From: CAWDZK01 sp963726615
GTDB taxonomy: Bacteria > Actinomycetota > Actinomycetes > JACCUZ01
Direction of reading: 5' to 3'
Assembly (NCBI GenBank): GCA_963726615.1
Contig: CAVSCX010000006.1
Location: forward strand, 124,001 to 188,000
Length of the DNA: 64,000 bases
Shown: positions 16,610 through 24,316 of the stretch, piece after piece
Position numbering within the stretch: position 1 is the stretch's first letter
How the letters are laid out: the number at the start of each line of letters is the position of its first letter
Made by a program: the position numbers and the translations under genes
Notes under the pieces: generated by a model
Databases searched by the model: none
Seen by the model: the letters and a program-made list of their open reading frames with translations, nothing else
What the model was told of the DNA's origin: nothing

Positions 16610-16736
16610 GGCCGCTCACCGGCCAGAACCTGCCGCGGGGACTATCCAGGCTGCGCAGCGCCCTGCCGAGACTCAGAGGACACGAGCCGACGGGCGCAGC
16701 TGCGTCGGCCCACACGCGGAACGGGAGACGACAGCG

Positions 16737-17270
16737 ATGCGGAACGGGACACGACGGGGGACCCTGGCCGGCCGGTTCATGCTGGCCCTGGTCGCCATGC
16801 TGGCGGTCGGCGTCGTCGCCGCGCCGAGCGCGCAGGCGGCCGCCGCTCCGGCCGGATCGCTCACCCCGTACGTCAGCTGCTACTTCGACAACAACAACGG
16901 CACCGTGACGTTCAGCGTGGGTGTGACCAGCAAGAACAGCGGCGTCGTGTCCGTTCCGGTCGGCTCCGGCAACCGGATCACGCTGGGCGCCGCGGACCGC
17001 GGCCAGCCGACGTCGTTCAGCCCGGGCACCCACGACAACGTATGGGCCGCCACGGTCACCTGGGCCGAGGTCTTCAACGACGTCAACTGGTCGCTGACCG
17101 GCAACGAGGTCCAGCTCACCAACTGGACCCGGTGCAGCGCACGTCCGGTGCCGGCCGAGGGGAACGCGCTCGCCGTTGTCGCCTTCGCCGCCGTCGTCAC
17201 GGTCGCCGGCTCCGCACTCATGGGTGAGCGTCGCCGCCGGCGCCGGGGACCCGTCGGGGACATCACGTGA
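16737..17270 (+). CDS. Secreted protein with exosortase-like C-terminal sorting tail (paralogue 2)
   Basis: This 177-residue protein is a clear paralogue of the one at 16042. It has a signal peptide (helix at about 14-30, cleavage probably after AQA), cysteines C48 and C133, a GQPTSFSPG motif, the PAEGN motif with EGN at residues 141-143 exactly as in paralogue 1, a hydrophobic helix ALAVVAFAAVVTVAGSALMG and an RRRRRR cluster. The exported domain is mostly predicted beta strand by its alternating pattern, and is otherwise uncharacterised. ATG with upstream GGGAGA as ribosome binding site. Its TGA overlaps the GTG of the third paralogue, making it the first gene of the glycan/exosortase operon. 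A membrane helix-anchored protein without processing is the alternative. Confidence 0.72.
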   Translation: MRNGTRRGTLAGRFMLALVAMLAVGVVAAPSAQAAAAPAGSLTPYVSCYFDNNNGTVTFSVGVTSKNSGVVSVPVGSGNRITLGAADRGQPTSFSPGTHDNVWAATVTWAEVFNDVNWSLTGNEVQLTNWTRCSARPVPAEGNALAVVAFAAVVTVAGSALMGERRRRRRGPVGDIT

Positions 17271-17813
17271 CCCGCGGCCCGGGAAGGCTCTCGCGGACCG
17301 TCCGTCGCCTGGTGGCGGCGGCCGGGCTCGGAGCGCTTCTCGGCGCCGGCGTCCTGGGGGCGTCGCCGGCGCAGGCGGCGACGATCGACTGCACCGCCCA
17401 TGAGCGCCAGCGTGTGCAAGGAGCTCAGCCCCGTCGTGGAGTGCGTGTGGGACAACAAGAACGGCACCACCACGGCGCTGTGGGGGTGGGACAACCCCAC
17501 GACCGACACCGCCCAGATCGACGTGGGCAACAAGAACAAGATGTCGCCCGGTCGGCGAGGACCAGGGCCAGCCCACCCTGTTCCCGCCCGGGCGGCACCG
17601 GAACGTGTTCACCACGACGTTCACCGGGTCGTCCGCCAGCTGGCGGCTCGGCAACGACACTGCCCGGTCGGCTCGGGCGCAGCCGCCTGCTCGACCAAGC
17701 CGGTGCCCCAGGTGGGCAGCGTGGGGGCGCTGTTCGTCGTCGCCCTCCTGCTCGTCCTCGGCGCACTGATCATCGCCTCTGCCCGCCCTCGTCCCCTGGT
17801 GGTGTCCGAATGA
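17267..17813 (+). pseudogene. Third tail-anchored paralogue, broken by several frameshifts
   Basis: The start is the GTG overlapping the stop of paralogue 2. A signal peptide (RRLVAAAGLGALLGAG, ending SPAQA) reads to about 17395. The homologous sequence then continues in a second frame (VCKELSPVVECVWDNKNGT to NKNKMSPG), then in a third (EDQGQPTLFPPGRHRNVFTTTFTG to ASWRLGNDTA, about 17554-17655), and returns to the second for CSTKPVPQVGS and a C-terminal helix VGALFVVALLLVLGALIIA. So at least three one-base shifts are needed. The final frame ends in an ATGA overlap with the PIG-L gene, which shows the original gene spanned the whole interval. Assembly errors would explain this as well as true decay. 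Confidence 0.65.
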
Positions 17814-18514
17814 AGGTCCTGGCGATCGGGGCGCACCCCGACGACGTCGAGCTCGGCTGCGGTGGGGCGCTGGCGCGCCACGTGGCGGCCGGCGACGAGG
17901 TCACCATGCTCGTGATGACCCCCGGGGAGATGGGACCGCAGGGGCTCACCTCGCGGGTCCGTGAGCAGGAGGCGGCGGCGGCCGTCCTGGGCGTCCAGCT
18001 GATCTGGGGACCCTTCTCCGACGGGTCGGTGCCGCACGGCCGCGAGGCCGTGACGGTCGTCGACGAGGTCGTCGCCCGCGTCGGCGCCGACGTCATCTAC
18101 GCCCACGCCCCGAACGACACCCACCAGGACCACGTGGCGACCTCGGCCGCCGCGCTCGCTGCGGGTCGCCGGCTGGCCCGGGTGCTCTTCTACCAGTCGC
18201 CCTCCACGACGATGTTCAACCCGACGGTGTTCGTCGACGTCGAGCGCTCGCTCGGGGACAAGCTGGCGGCCCTGCGAGCGCACTGGTCGCAGGTCATGCA
18301 GTGCGCCATGGTCGACCTCGAGACCGTCGAGGTCGGTGCCCGCTACTGGGGCAGCCGGGCCAAGATCGCCTACGCCGAGGCCTTCGAGAGCCCGCGGTTC
18401 GTGTGGGAGATCGGTGACCGCGAGCCGGCCGCCGTCGGCACGCTCGACGGCGTCGAGGAGCGGCCTTCCGAGGTCACCGCCCCTGACGGCGAGCTGGTCT
18501 CGATCCAGGGCTGA
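17810..18514 (+). CDS. PIG-L family N-acetylglucosamine deacetylase-like protein
   Basis: A 234-residue zinc-dependent deacetylase of the PIG-L/LmbE family. The metal site is visible as AHPDD (H9, D11, D12) and HQDH (H105, H108). Family members remove N-acetyl groups from GlcNAc-containing small molecules or glycans (MshB, BshB). It starts at the ATGA overlap with the broken paralogue upstream and is followed, two bases after its stop, by a processive glycosyltransferase. That context suggests that it deacetylates a GlcNAc-type precursor or product of the same pathway rather than making mycothiol, though MshB-like activity cannot be ruled out. No signal peptide, so it is cytoplasmic. Confidence 0.85.
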   Translation: MKVLAIGAHPDDVELGCGGALARHVAAGDEVTMLVMTPGEMGPQGLTSRVREQEAAAAVLGVQLIWGPFSDGSVPHGREAVTVVDEVVARVGADVIYAHAPNDTHQDHVATSAAALAAGRRLARVLFYQSPSTTMFNPTVFVDVERSLGDKLAALRAHWSQVMQCAMVDLETVEVGARYWGSRAKIAYAEAFESPRFVWEIGDREPAAVGTLDGVEERPSEVTAPDGELVSIQG

Positions 18515-18516
18515 CG

Positions 18517-19932
18517 GTGAGCGACCAGCACGCCGCACCCGTCGCGGTGCCGCACGGAGCCATGGGCGACGCGGCGCCGTGGACCCTGCTGTTCATGCTC
18601 GGGGGAGCCGCGCTGCTCGTCGCCGCCGTGGGTGTCAACAGCGCGATCCTGGCGGCGTCCGTGGTGGTCAACCTCTCGTTCCTGGCCTTCTTCCTGCGGC
18701 ACGTCGCCTTCGCGGCGGCGGCGGTCCGATGGGCCGGCGGGGACCTCTACGACGAGGCCGAGGTCGACCTCGACTACCGGCCGAACGTGAGCATCCTGGT
18801 GGCCTGCCACAACGAGGCGCTCGTCGCGGAGTCCCTGGTGCGCGGCCTGCGGGCGCTGCACTACCCGCGGTCGCGGCTGGAGATCATCCTGGTCGACGAC
18901 GCCTCCGCGGACGGCACCGGTGACCTGCTCGAGCGGCTGACGGCCGGCGAGCGGCACATCCAGGTGCTCCGGCGCGAGCCGGGTGCCGGCGGCGGCAAGT
19001 CGGGCGCGCTCAACGACGCCGCGGCCATCGCCCGCGGCGAGGTGATCGTGATCTTCGACGCCGACCACATCCCACGCCGCAACGTGGTCGAGCGTCTCGT
19101 CCGGCACTTCCAGGACCCGCGGGTCTCCGCGGTCCAGGGGCGCTGCGTCGTGCGCAACTCGGTGCAGTCGCGACTGGCCCGGTCGATCGCGATCGACTAC
19201 TTCTCCGGCTACCTCGTCAACGAGTACGGCCGGCAGGCGCTGTTCGAGCTGCCGGCGTACGGCGGGGCCAACTGCGCCGTCCGCACCTCGACCCTGCGCC
19301 GGCTGGGCGGGTGGAACACCGAGAGCGTCACCGAGGACACCGACCTCACGCTGCGCGTGGTCATGCTCGGCGAACGGGTCCGGTACGACATCACTGCCGT
19401 GGACACCGAGGAGGGTGCCACCACCCTCGGCCGGTTCGTCAAGCAGCGCTACCGCTGGGCCCGTGGCCACCAGCAGGTGTGGCGGGACTACCGGCGGTTC
19501 GTGCTGCGCACGCCACACCTCAAGCCGCTGGAGCGGCTCGAGACCGTCATGTTCCTGCTCGTGTACCACCTGCCAGTGCTGTGCACGATGACCCTGCTGC
19601 TGACCGTCCTGCGGATCCTCGGCATCGGTCCGACGGTCACGGTGTTCGAGCTGCTGCCGCTGGCCGCTCTGCTCTTCGCCGGCCCGTTCTGCGAGCTGGC
19701 CGTCGGGCTCCTCGTCGGGCGGGCACCCCGCCGGTCGGCCTGGTCCATCGCCTGGATGACGCCGATCTTCGTCGTGTTCATGCTGGTCTGCACCAAGGCG
19801 TGGGTCGACGGGCTGCTGGGCCGTCCGTACTCCTGGGTGAAGACGGCTCGCTCGTCCTGGTCCGCCCTCGAGGGCGGCGAGGCGGACCCGGCCGAGCCGG
19901 TGGCGCCGGTCGCAGCCGAGGCGGCGGCGTGA
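18517..19932 (+). CDS. Processive family 2 glycosyltransferase (polysaccharide synthase-like)
   Basis: A 471-residue membrane enzyme. Two N-terminal helices (about 22-65) precede the GT-A domain with NVSILVACHNE, LVDDASADGT, FDADHIP (DxD), TEDTD and the processivity motif QRYRW; several C-terminal helices (VMFLLVYHLPVLCTMTLLL and others) form the translocation channel. This layout matches poly-GlcNAc (PgaC/IcaA), hyaluronan and cellulose-type synthases, which polymerise and export sugar from nucleotide donors. With WecB and a PIG-L deacetylase in the same operon, a HexNAc polymer is the likely product, but the sugar cannot be fixed from sequence. GTG start two bases after the previous stop; the TGA overlaps the exosortase GTG. 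Confidence 0.85.
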   Translation: MSDQHAAPVAVPHGAMGDAAPWTLLFMLGGAALLVAAVGVNSAILAASVVVNLSFLAFFLRHVAFAAAAVRWAGGDLYDEAEVDLDYRPNVSILVACHNEALVAESLVRGLRALHYPRSRLEIILVDDASADGTGDLLERLTAGERHIQVLRREPGAGGGKSGALNDAAAIARGEVIVIFDADHIPRRNVVERLVRHFQDPRVSAVQGRCVVRNSVQSRLARSIAIDYFSGYLVNEYGRQALFELPAYGGANCAVRTSTLRRLGGWNTESVTEDTDLTLRVVMLGERVRYDITAVDTEEGATTLGRFVKQRYRWARGHQQVWRDYRRFVLRTPHLKPLERLETVMFLLVYHLPVLCTMTLLLTVLRILGIGPTVTVFELLPLAALLFAGPFCELAVGLLVGRAPRRSAWSIAWMTPIFVVFMLVCTKAWVDGLLGRPYSWVKTARSSWSALEGGEADPAEPVAPVAAEAAA

Positions 19933-20462
19933 GCGGGCGGCGGCGTCGCGTGTTCGGCGCACTGGCCCTGGCCCTCCTGCTCGCCGTGGGGGGCTTCGAG
20001 CTCCTCACCGGCCCGGCCCGCAACCTCGAGATGGCCATGGTGATGGAGCTGCTGCGGCCGGTCGGCGGGCGCGCCTCGGTGGTGGGGACCTACTTCCAGC
20101 TGCTGCCACCCGACCAGGAGGCCTTCCGGGCCCAGCTCACGCCGTACTGCTCGTCCCTGATCCCCGTGCTCGCCCTCGCGGCGATCGGGCTGTTCATCCT
20201 GAGCGGCACCTGGCCCCGGCGGCTGCTCGCCGTGTCCCTCGCCGCGGCGCTGGTCATGGGGTGCAACGTGCTCCGCATCGGCGGGTCGCTGTGGATGGGC
20301 TACGAGTTCGGCGGCGGCGCCCTGGTGCTCTTCCACGACTGGATCGGCACGTTCTTCGCACTCGTCTACACGATGGCGGGGTTCTTCCTGATGCTGTTCC
20401 TGCTCCTTCCGAGCGCGACCGCCAAGATCCCGCGTGCGGCCCGCGTGAGCGACACGCTCTAA
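19929..20462 (+). CDS. Exosortase/archaeosortase-family transpeptidase, compact form
   Basis: A 177-residue polytopic membrane protein with about five hydrophobic segments. It contains the three hallmarks of the exosortase/archaeosortase family in the right order and spacing: C74 in PYCSSLIP, R116 in NVLRI and H136 in FHDWIG, proposed to form the Cys-Arg-His active site on the outer face of the membrane. It would cleave sorting tails such as those of the paralogues at 16042 and 16737 and transfer the protein to another anchor. It is shorter than most EpsH-type exosortases and lacks their extra C-terminal EpsI domain. GTGA overlap with the glycosyltransferase. I do not know which named subfamily it belongs to. 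Confidence 0.75.
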   Translation: MSGRRRRVFGALALALLLAVGGFELLTGPARNLEMAMVMELLRPVGGRASVVGTYFQLLPPDQEAFRAQLTPYCSSLIPVLALAAIGLFILSGTWPRRLLAVSLAAALVMGCNVLRIGGSLWMGYEFGGGALVLFHDWIGTFFALVYTMAGFFLMLFLLLPSATAKIPRAARVSDTL

Positions 20463-20470
20463 AGGTCAGC

Positions 20471-21988
20471 GTGGATTCATCCGATCGGAGCAATGTGACC
20501 GCCCTCCTGCTCCAGGCCGCCCCGGCCGGACCCGACCCCGCCCTGTTGGCCGTCCTCATCGGCGCCGGAGCGCTTGTCGCGGCCGTCGCCTGGCGCACGA
20601 TCCGCAGCCTGCGGGTGCGTCGCGGGATCGTGGCGGGCCTACGCGACGGCGATCCGGACATCCGCCAGGAGGCCGTCCTGCAGGCCGCCGACATGGGGCT
20701 GGCCACCACCGCGGGCCTGCTTCTGCGTGCCGTGCGCGCCGAGACCGACCCCGCCGTGCTTGCCGCGGTGGTCCGCACCGTGGCCGGCCGCCAGTGGGAG
20801 CCCGCGTCGACCGCAGGCATCGTCGAGCTGCGCCTGTGGGCCCGTGCCTACGCCGAGAAGCACCCCGAGCTCCGCCGGGGGACCACGTCCGCACCTCTGC
20901 TCGCCGGCGTCGTCGGCGCCGTCCCGGCGCCGTCGTTGGACCCGTCCCGCGCGGCGGAGTTCCGCACCCGGCAGGACCAGGTCCCCGACCTGGCCGACGC
21001 ACCGGAGCCGATGCAGCACTACGGCGCGCCCCCCGACGACGACCGGATGGGGCCGGTCCGGGTGATGGTGACCGGCGCGGGCGGGCCCGCGGGAGTGGCA
21101 GTGATCCGGGCCCTGCGAGAGCACGGGCACCGGGTCGTGGGCCTGGACGCCGACCCCAGCGCCGCCGGTCTGGCTCTCGCCGACGACGGACACGTCGTGC
21201 CGCGCGCCGATGATCCGCACTACCTCGCCGCACTGCTGCGCATCGCCACCGTCACGGACGCCCAGGCACTGATCTGCACCGTCGCCGAGGAGTACACCGC
21301 CCTCACCGGTGCCGTCGAGTACCTGCACGAGGCGCAGATCCGGACGATGATGCCCGAGCTCCGGGCGGTCGAGGTGTGCCTGGACAAGTGGGCTTTCGCC
21401 GAGCACCTGCGGGGTGAGGCGTTCCCGACGCCGGAGACCGGGCTGGGCAGCGCGGAGGGGATCCACGGTCCCTGGGTCGTGAAGCCCCGCTTCGGTCGCG
21501 GGTCCCGTGACGTGATGATCTGCACGACCCGGACCCAGCTGGCCTCCGCGTTGCGGACCGTCCCGCAGCCGATCGTGCAGACGCTGCTCTCCGGCCGCGA
21601 GTTCACGTGCGACGCGCTCGTCGACAGCAGCGGAGCGGTCGCCGGCACAGCGCCTCGTTGGCGCAACGAGACCCGTGGTGGCATCTCGACGAAGGGGACC
21701 ACGTTCTCCGACCCGGCGGTCAGCCAGGCGTCCGCGCTCGCGCTGAAGTCCGTCGGTCTCGTCGGCCCGGCGAACGTGCAGGGCTTCGTGTCCGAGGACG
21801 GCCGCGTCACCGTGCACGAGATCAACCCGCGGTTCTCCGGTGGTCTCCCGCTGACCCTCGCGGCCGGGTGCGACATCGTCGAGGAGTACCTGCGGGACGT
21901 GATGGGCCTGACGGTCCGGCCGGAACGCCTGGTGCCCCGTCCTGACGTGAGCATGTCGCGCTACTTCTGCGAGGTGTTCGCGGGATGA
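20471..21988 (+). CDS. ATP-grasp protein with membrane-anchored helical N-terminus
   Basis: A 505-residue protein of mixed design. Residues about 17-35 form one membrane helix. Residues 40-110 have alternating helices with the look of HEAT-type repeats (GLRDGDPDIRQEAVLQAADMG). From about 196 a carbamoyl-phosphate-synthase-like pre-ATP-grasp domain starts with VMVTGAGGPAGVAVIRAL, followed by ATP-grasp motifs PWVVKPRFGRGSRD and HEINPRFSGGLPLT. Such enzymes ligate a carboxylate to an amine or similar nucleophile using ATP. The substrate is unknown; in this operon it might modify the glycan or the anchor. GTG at 20471 has AAAGG 5 nt upstream; GTG at 20495 with CGGAG is an alternative. The TGA overlaps wecB. 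Confidence 0.7.
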   Translation: MDSSDRSNVTALLLQAAPAGPDPALLAVLIGAGALVAAVAWRTIRSLRVRRGIVAGLRDGDPDIRQEAVLQAADMGLATTAGLLLRAVRAETDPAVLAAVVRTVAGRQWEPASTAGIVELRLWARAYAEKHPELRRGTTSAPLLAGVVGAVPAPSLDPSRAAEFRTRQDQVPDLADAPEPMQHYGAPPDDDRMGPVRVMVTGAGGPAGVAVIRALREHGHRVVGLDADPSAAGLALADDGHVVPRADDPHYLAALLRIATVTDAQALICTVAEEYTALTGAVEYLHEAQIRTMMPELRAVEVCLDKWAFAEHLRGEAFPTPETGLGSAEGIHGPWVVKPRFGRGSRDVMICTTRTQLASALRTVPQPIVQTLLSGREFTCDALVDSSGAVAGTAPRWRNETRGGISTKGTTFSDPAVSQASALALKSVGLVGPANVQGFVSEDGRVTVHEINPRFSGGLPLTLAAGCDIVEEYLRDVMGLTVRPERLVPRPDVSMSRYFCEVFAG

Positions 21989-23139
21989 CCGGCCTGCGCC
22001 TCACCGTCCCGGTGGGCACCAGGCCGGAGATCATCAAGCTGGCCCCCGTGGTGGGCGCCCTGCGCGCGGCCGGTCACGTGGTGCGCTGTGTCGCCACCGG
22101 CCAGCACAGCGACCCCCTGCTCTACGCGGACCTGTTCGCCGAGCTCGGCTGCCCGCCCGACGCCGGCTGGCAGCTCGCCGGCACCGAGGGAGAGCGCGTG
22201 GGCCAGCTCCTGTCCCATGCCTACGCCGACCTCGAGCGACACCGCCCCGACGTCGTCCTGGTGCTCGGGGACACCTACACGGCGCCACTGGTCGCGATGG
22301 CGGCCCGACGCGCCGGTGTCGGGGTGGCGCACGTCGAGGCCGGGCTGCGCTCCTTCAACGACGTGTCGATGGAGGAGTCCAACCGCCGGATGATGGCCGC
22401 GCTCGCCACGTTGCACCTGGCGCCCACCGAGCTGGCCCGCGACTTCCTCCTGCAGGAGGGCGTGGAGGCGGCCCGCATCCGGGTCGTCGGCAACCCGGTC
22501 CTCGACGCGGTCCGCCGCGAGGGGGTGACCCGGGTCCCGCTCGACTCGCGGAGGGGCGTGCTCGTCACCGCCCACCGGGCCGGCAACGTCGACGACCCGG
22601 CCCGGCTCCGTGTCCTCGTGCGACTGGTCGAGCAGCTGGCGGCGCAGCACGGCGGCGTGCTCTTCCCCGTGCACCCGCGCACCCGGGACCGGTTGGGGGC
22701 GGCCGGGCTGTGGGACGGACTGACCGCGCTCGCCGGCACGACCGGGGTCACCCTGGTGGAGCCGTTGGGGTACGGCGACCTCCTGCGCGCGCTGGCGGCC
22801 AGCAGGCTGGTCGTCACCGACAGCGGCGGCATCCAGGAGGAGGCGTCCTACCTGGGTGTCCCGGTCGTGGTGATGAGGACGACGACCCCGCGCTGGGAGG
22901 GCGTGCGCACCGGCGCTGCCGTCCTGACCGGCCTCGACGAGGTCGGGGTCCTCGAGGCCGCCTCGCACCTCGCCGACGACGCCTCGCTCGCCCGGGTGGC
23001 CGCGCTGCCGTGCCCGTACGGTGACGGCCGCACCGCGGAGCGGGTCGTCGAGGTCCTCGACGACCCGGTCGTCCGGGCGCTGCTGCGCCCCACCGAACCC
23101 CGCCTGGGCAGCGCCCTGCCGGACCGGGTGGCGCCGTGA
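21985..23139 (+). CDS. wecB: UDP-N-acetylglucosamine 2-epimerase (non-hydrolysing)
   Basis: A 384-residue cytoplasmic enzyme interconverting UDP-GlcNAc and UDP-ManNAc. Signatures are GTRPEIIKLAPV at the N-terminus, VEAGLRSFN near residue 115, TAHRAGN and TDSGGIQEEASYLGVPVVVMR in the C-terminal half. Length is normal. It is coupled by ATGA to the ATP-grasp gene and by GTGA to the HAD gene. It most likely supplies UDP-ManNAc, or a branch from UDP-GlcNAc, for the polysaccharide made by the family 2 glycosyltransferase in the same operon. The general cell-wall role known from other bacteria is an alternative. Confidence 0.9.
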   Translation: MTGLRLTVPVGTRPEIIKLAPVVGALRAAGHVVRCVATGQHSDPLLYADLFAELGCPPDAGWQLAGTEGERVGQLLSHAYADLERHRPDVVLVLGDTYTAPLVAMAARRAGVGVAHVEAGLRSFNDVSMEESNRRMMAALATLHLAPTELARDFLLQEGVEAARIRVVGNPVLDAVRREGVTRVPLDSRRGVLVTAHRAGNVDDPARLRVLVRLVEQLAAQHGGVLFPVHPRTRDRLGAAGLWDGLTALAGTTGVTLVEPLGYGDLLRALAASRLVVTDSGGIQEEASYLGVPVVVMRTTTPRWEGVRTGAAVLTGLDEVGVLEAASHLADDASLARVAALPCPYGDGRTAERVVEVLDDPVVRALLRPTEPRLGSALPDRVAP

Positions 23140-23894
23140 CCCCGGTCGCCGGCGGCATCGTCACCGCAGTCACCGTGGACCTGGACGACACCCTGTACCC
23201 GCAGGCCGACTGGCTGGCCGGTGCCTGGCACGCCGTGGCTGCGGCAGCCGGCCGGCGCGGCCTGGACCAGGCCGCCCTGTACGAGGTGCTGCTGCGCGTC
23301 TGTGCCGAAGGTTCCGACGGTGGTGGCATCGTCGACCGGGCCCTGGCGGAGATCGGCGTCCCCGCGGACCTCGCGGCCGAGCTGGTCCCCTCGTTGGTCG
23401 CCGTCTTCGCCGGTCACCGGCCGGCGCGGCTGCGGCCCTACCCCGGCGTTGTCGAGGCGCTGGGCGGCCTGGCCGAGCGGCTGCCCGTCGTCGTCGTCAC
23501 CGACGGCATGCCACAGGTGCAGCACGCGAAGGTCGAGGCGCTGGGCATCGGGCACCTGGTCGCCGCCGTCGTGGTCTCGGACGAGCTGGGGGGACGGCAC
23601 CTGCGCAAGCCGCACCCGGCCCCTTTCGCACGGGCCCTGGAGGTGCTCGGCCGGACCCCCGCCGAGGTCGTCCACGTGGGCGACCGCCCGGAGAAGGACG
23701 TCCGCGGGGCCGCGGCCGCCGGGATGCGCTGCGTCCGGGTGGCGACGGGTGAGTACGCCGCGGTTCCGGACGGGGACCATCGGCCCTGGCGCACTGCCGC
23801 GACCTTCGCCGAGGCAGTGGCACTGCTGCTGGCGGCGGGACCCTCCGGCCCGGGCGTCACCGCGGGAACACCGGGGGCCGAGCGCGGGTTGTGA
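23136..23894 (+). CDS. HAD-superfamily hydrolase
   Basis: A 252-residue phosphatase-like protein. HAD motif I is VDLDDTLYP near residue 12, motif II VVTDGMPQVQ, motif III KPHPAPF and motif IV HVGDRPEKDVRGA. An alpha-helical cap lies between motifs I and II (about residues 20-105), as in the C1 cap group. The substrate cannot be predicted; as the last gene of the operon containing WecB and a glycosyltransferase it may dephosphorylate a sugar phosphate. GTG start overlaps the wecB stop. The rpmE promoter region follows in the 106-base gap. Confidence 0.82.
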   Translation: MTPVAGGIVTAVTVDLDDTLYPQADWLAGAWHAVAAAAGRRGLDQAALYEVLLRVCAEGSDGGGIVDRALAEIGVPADLAAELVPSLVAVFAGHRPARLRPYPGVVEALGGLAERLPVVVVTDGMPQVQHAKVEALGIGHLVAAVVVSDELGGRHLRKPHPAPFARALEVLGRTPAEVVHVGDRPEKDVRGAAAAGMRCVRVATGEYAAVPDGDHRPWRTAATFAEAVALLLAAGPSGPGVTAGTPGAERGL

Positions 23895-24000
23895 GGTTCG
23901 GACCCCGCTCTGGCACACTGGTCCGCTGGTTCCGGTTCACGTCCCCGCAGGCGCGCGGCGACGACCCGGCGACCGAACCCACCGTGAGGAGAGCACCACC

Positions 24001-24222
24001 GTGAAGGCCGACATCCACCCCGAGTACGTCGAGACGACCGCCACCTGCACCTGCGGCGCGACGTTCACCACCCGCAGCACCGCGAAGAGCGGAGTCATCC
24101 ACTCCGAGGTCTGCTCGCAGTGCCACCCCTTCTACACCGGCAAGCAGAAGATCCTCGACACCGGCGGCCGCGTGGCCCGGTTCGAGAAGCGCTTCGGCAA
24201 GTCCGGCTCCGGCTCCAAGTAG
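24001..24222 (+). CDS. rpmE: 50S ribosomal protein L31, zinc-binding type
   Basis: A 73-residue large-subunit ribosomal protein beginning VKADIHPEYVETTATC. The four zinc-ligand cysteines C16, C18, C38 and C41 are all present, so this is the C+ form used in zinc-replete cells. GTG start with Shine-Dalgarno GAGGAGAG 7 nt upstream. It is usually next to rho; here the exosortase block stands between them. A strong 18-bp hairpin follows, so it is probably a single-gene transcript. Confidence 0.96.
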   Translation: MKADIHPEYVETTATCTCGATFTTRSTAKSGVIHSEVCSQCHPFYTGKQKILDTGGRVARFEKRFGKSGSGSK

Positions 24223-24231
24223 CTCCGCCGT

Positions 24232-24273
24232 CGGCCCCGGTCGGCCACCCTGCGAGGTGGCCGACCGGGGCCG
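24232..24273 (+). terminator. Terminator hairpin after rpmE
   Basis: A perfect 18-bp inverted repeat (left arm CGGCCCCGGTCGGCCACC) with a 6-nt loop starts 10 nt after the rpmE stop. Confidence 0.8.
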
Positions 24274-24316
24274 TCGCCGTCTGCAGCCGCCGTACACCCG
24301 CCCTGAGGAGCCCGCC

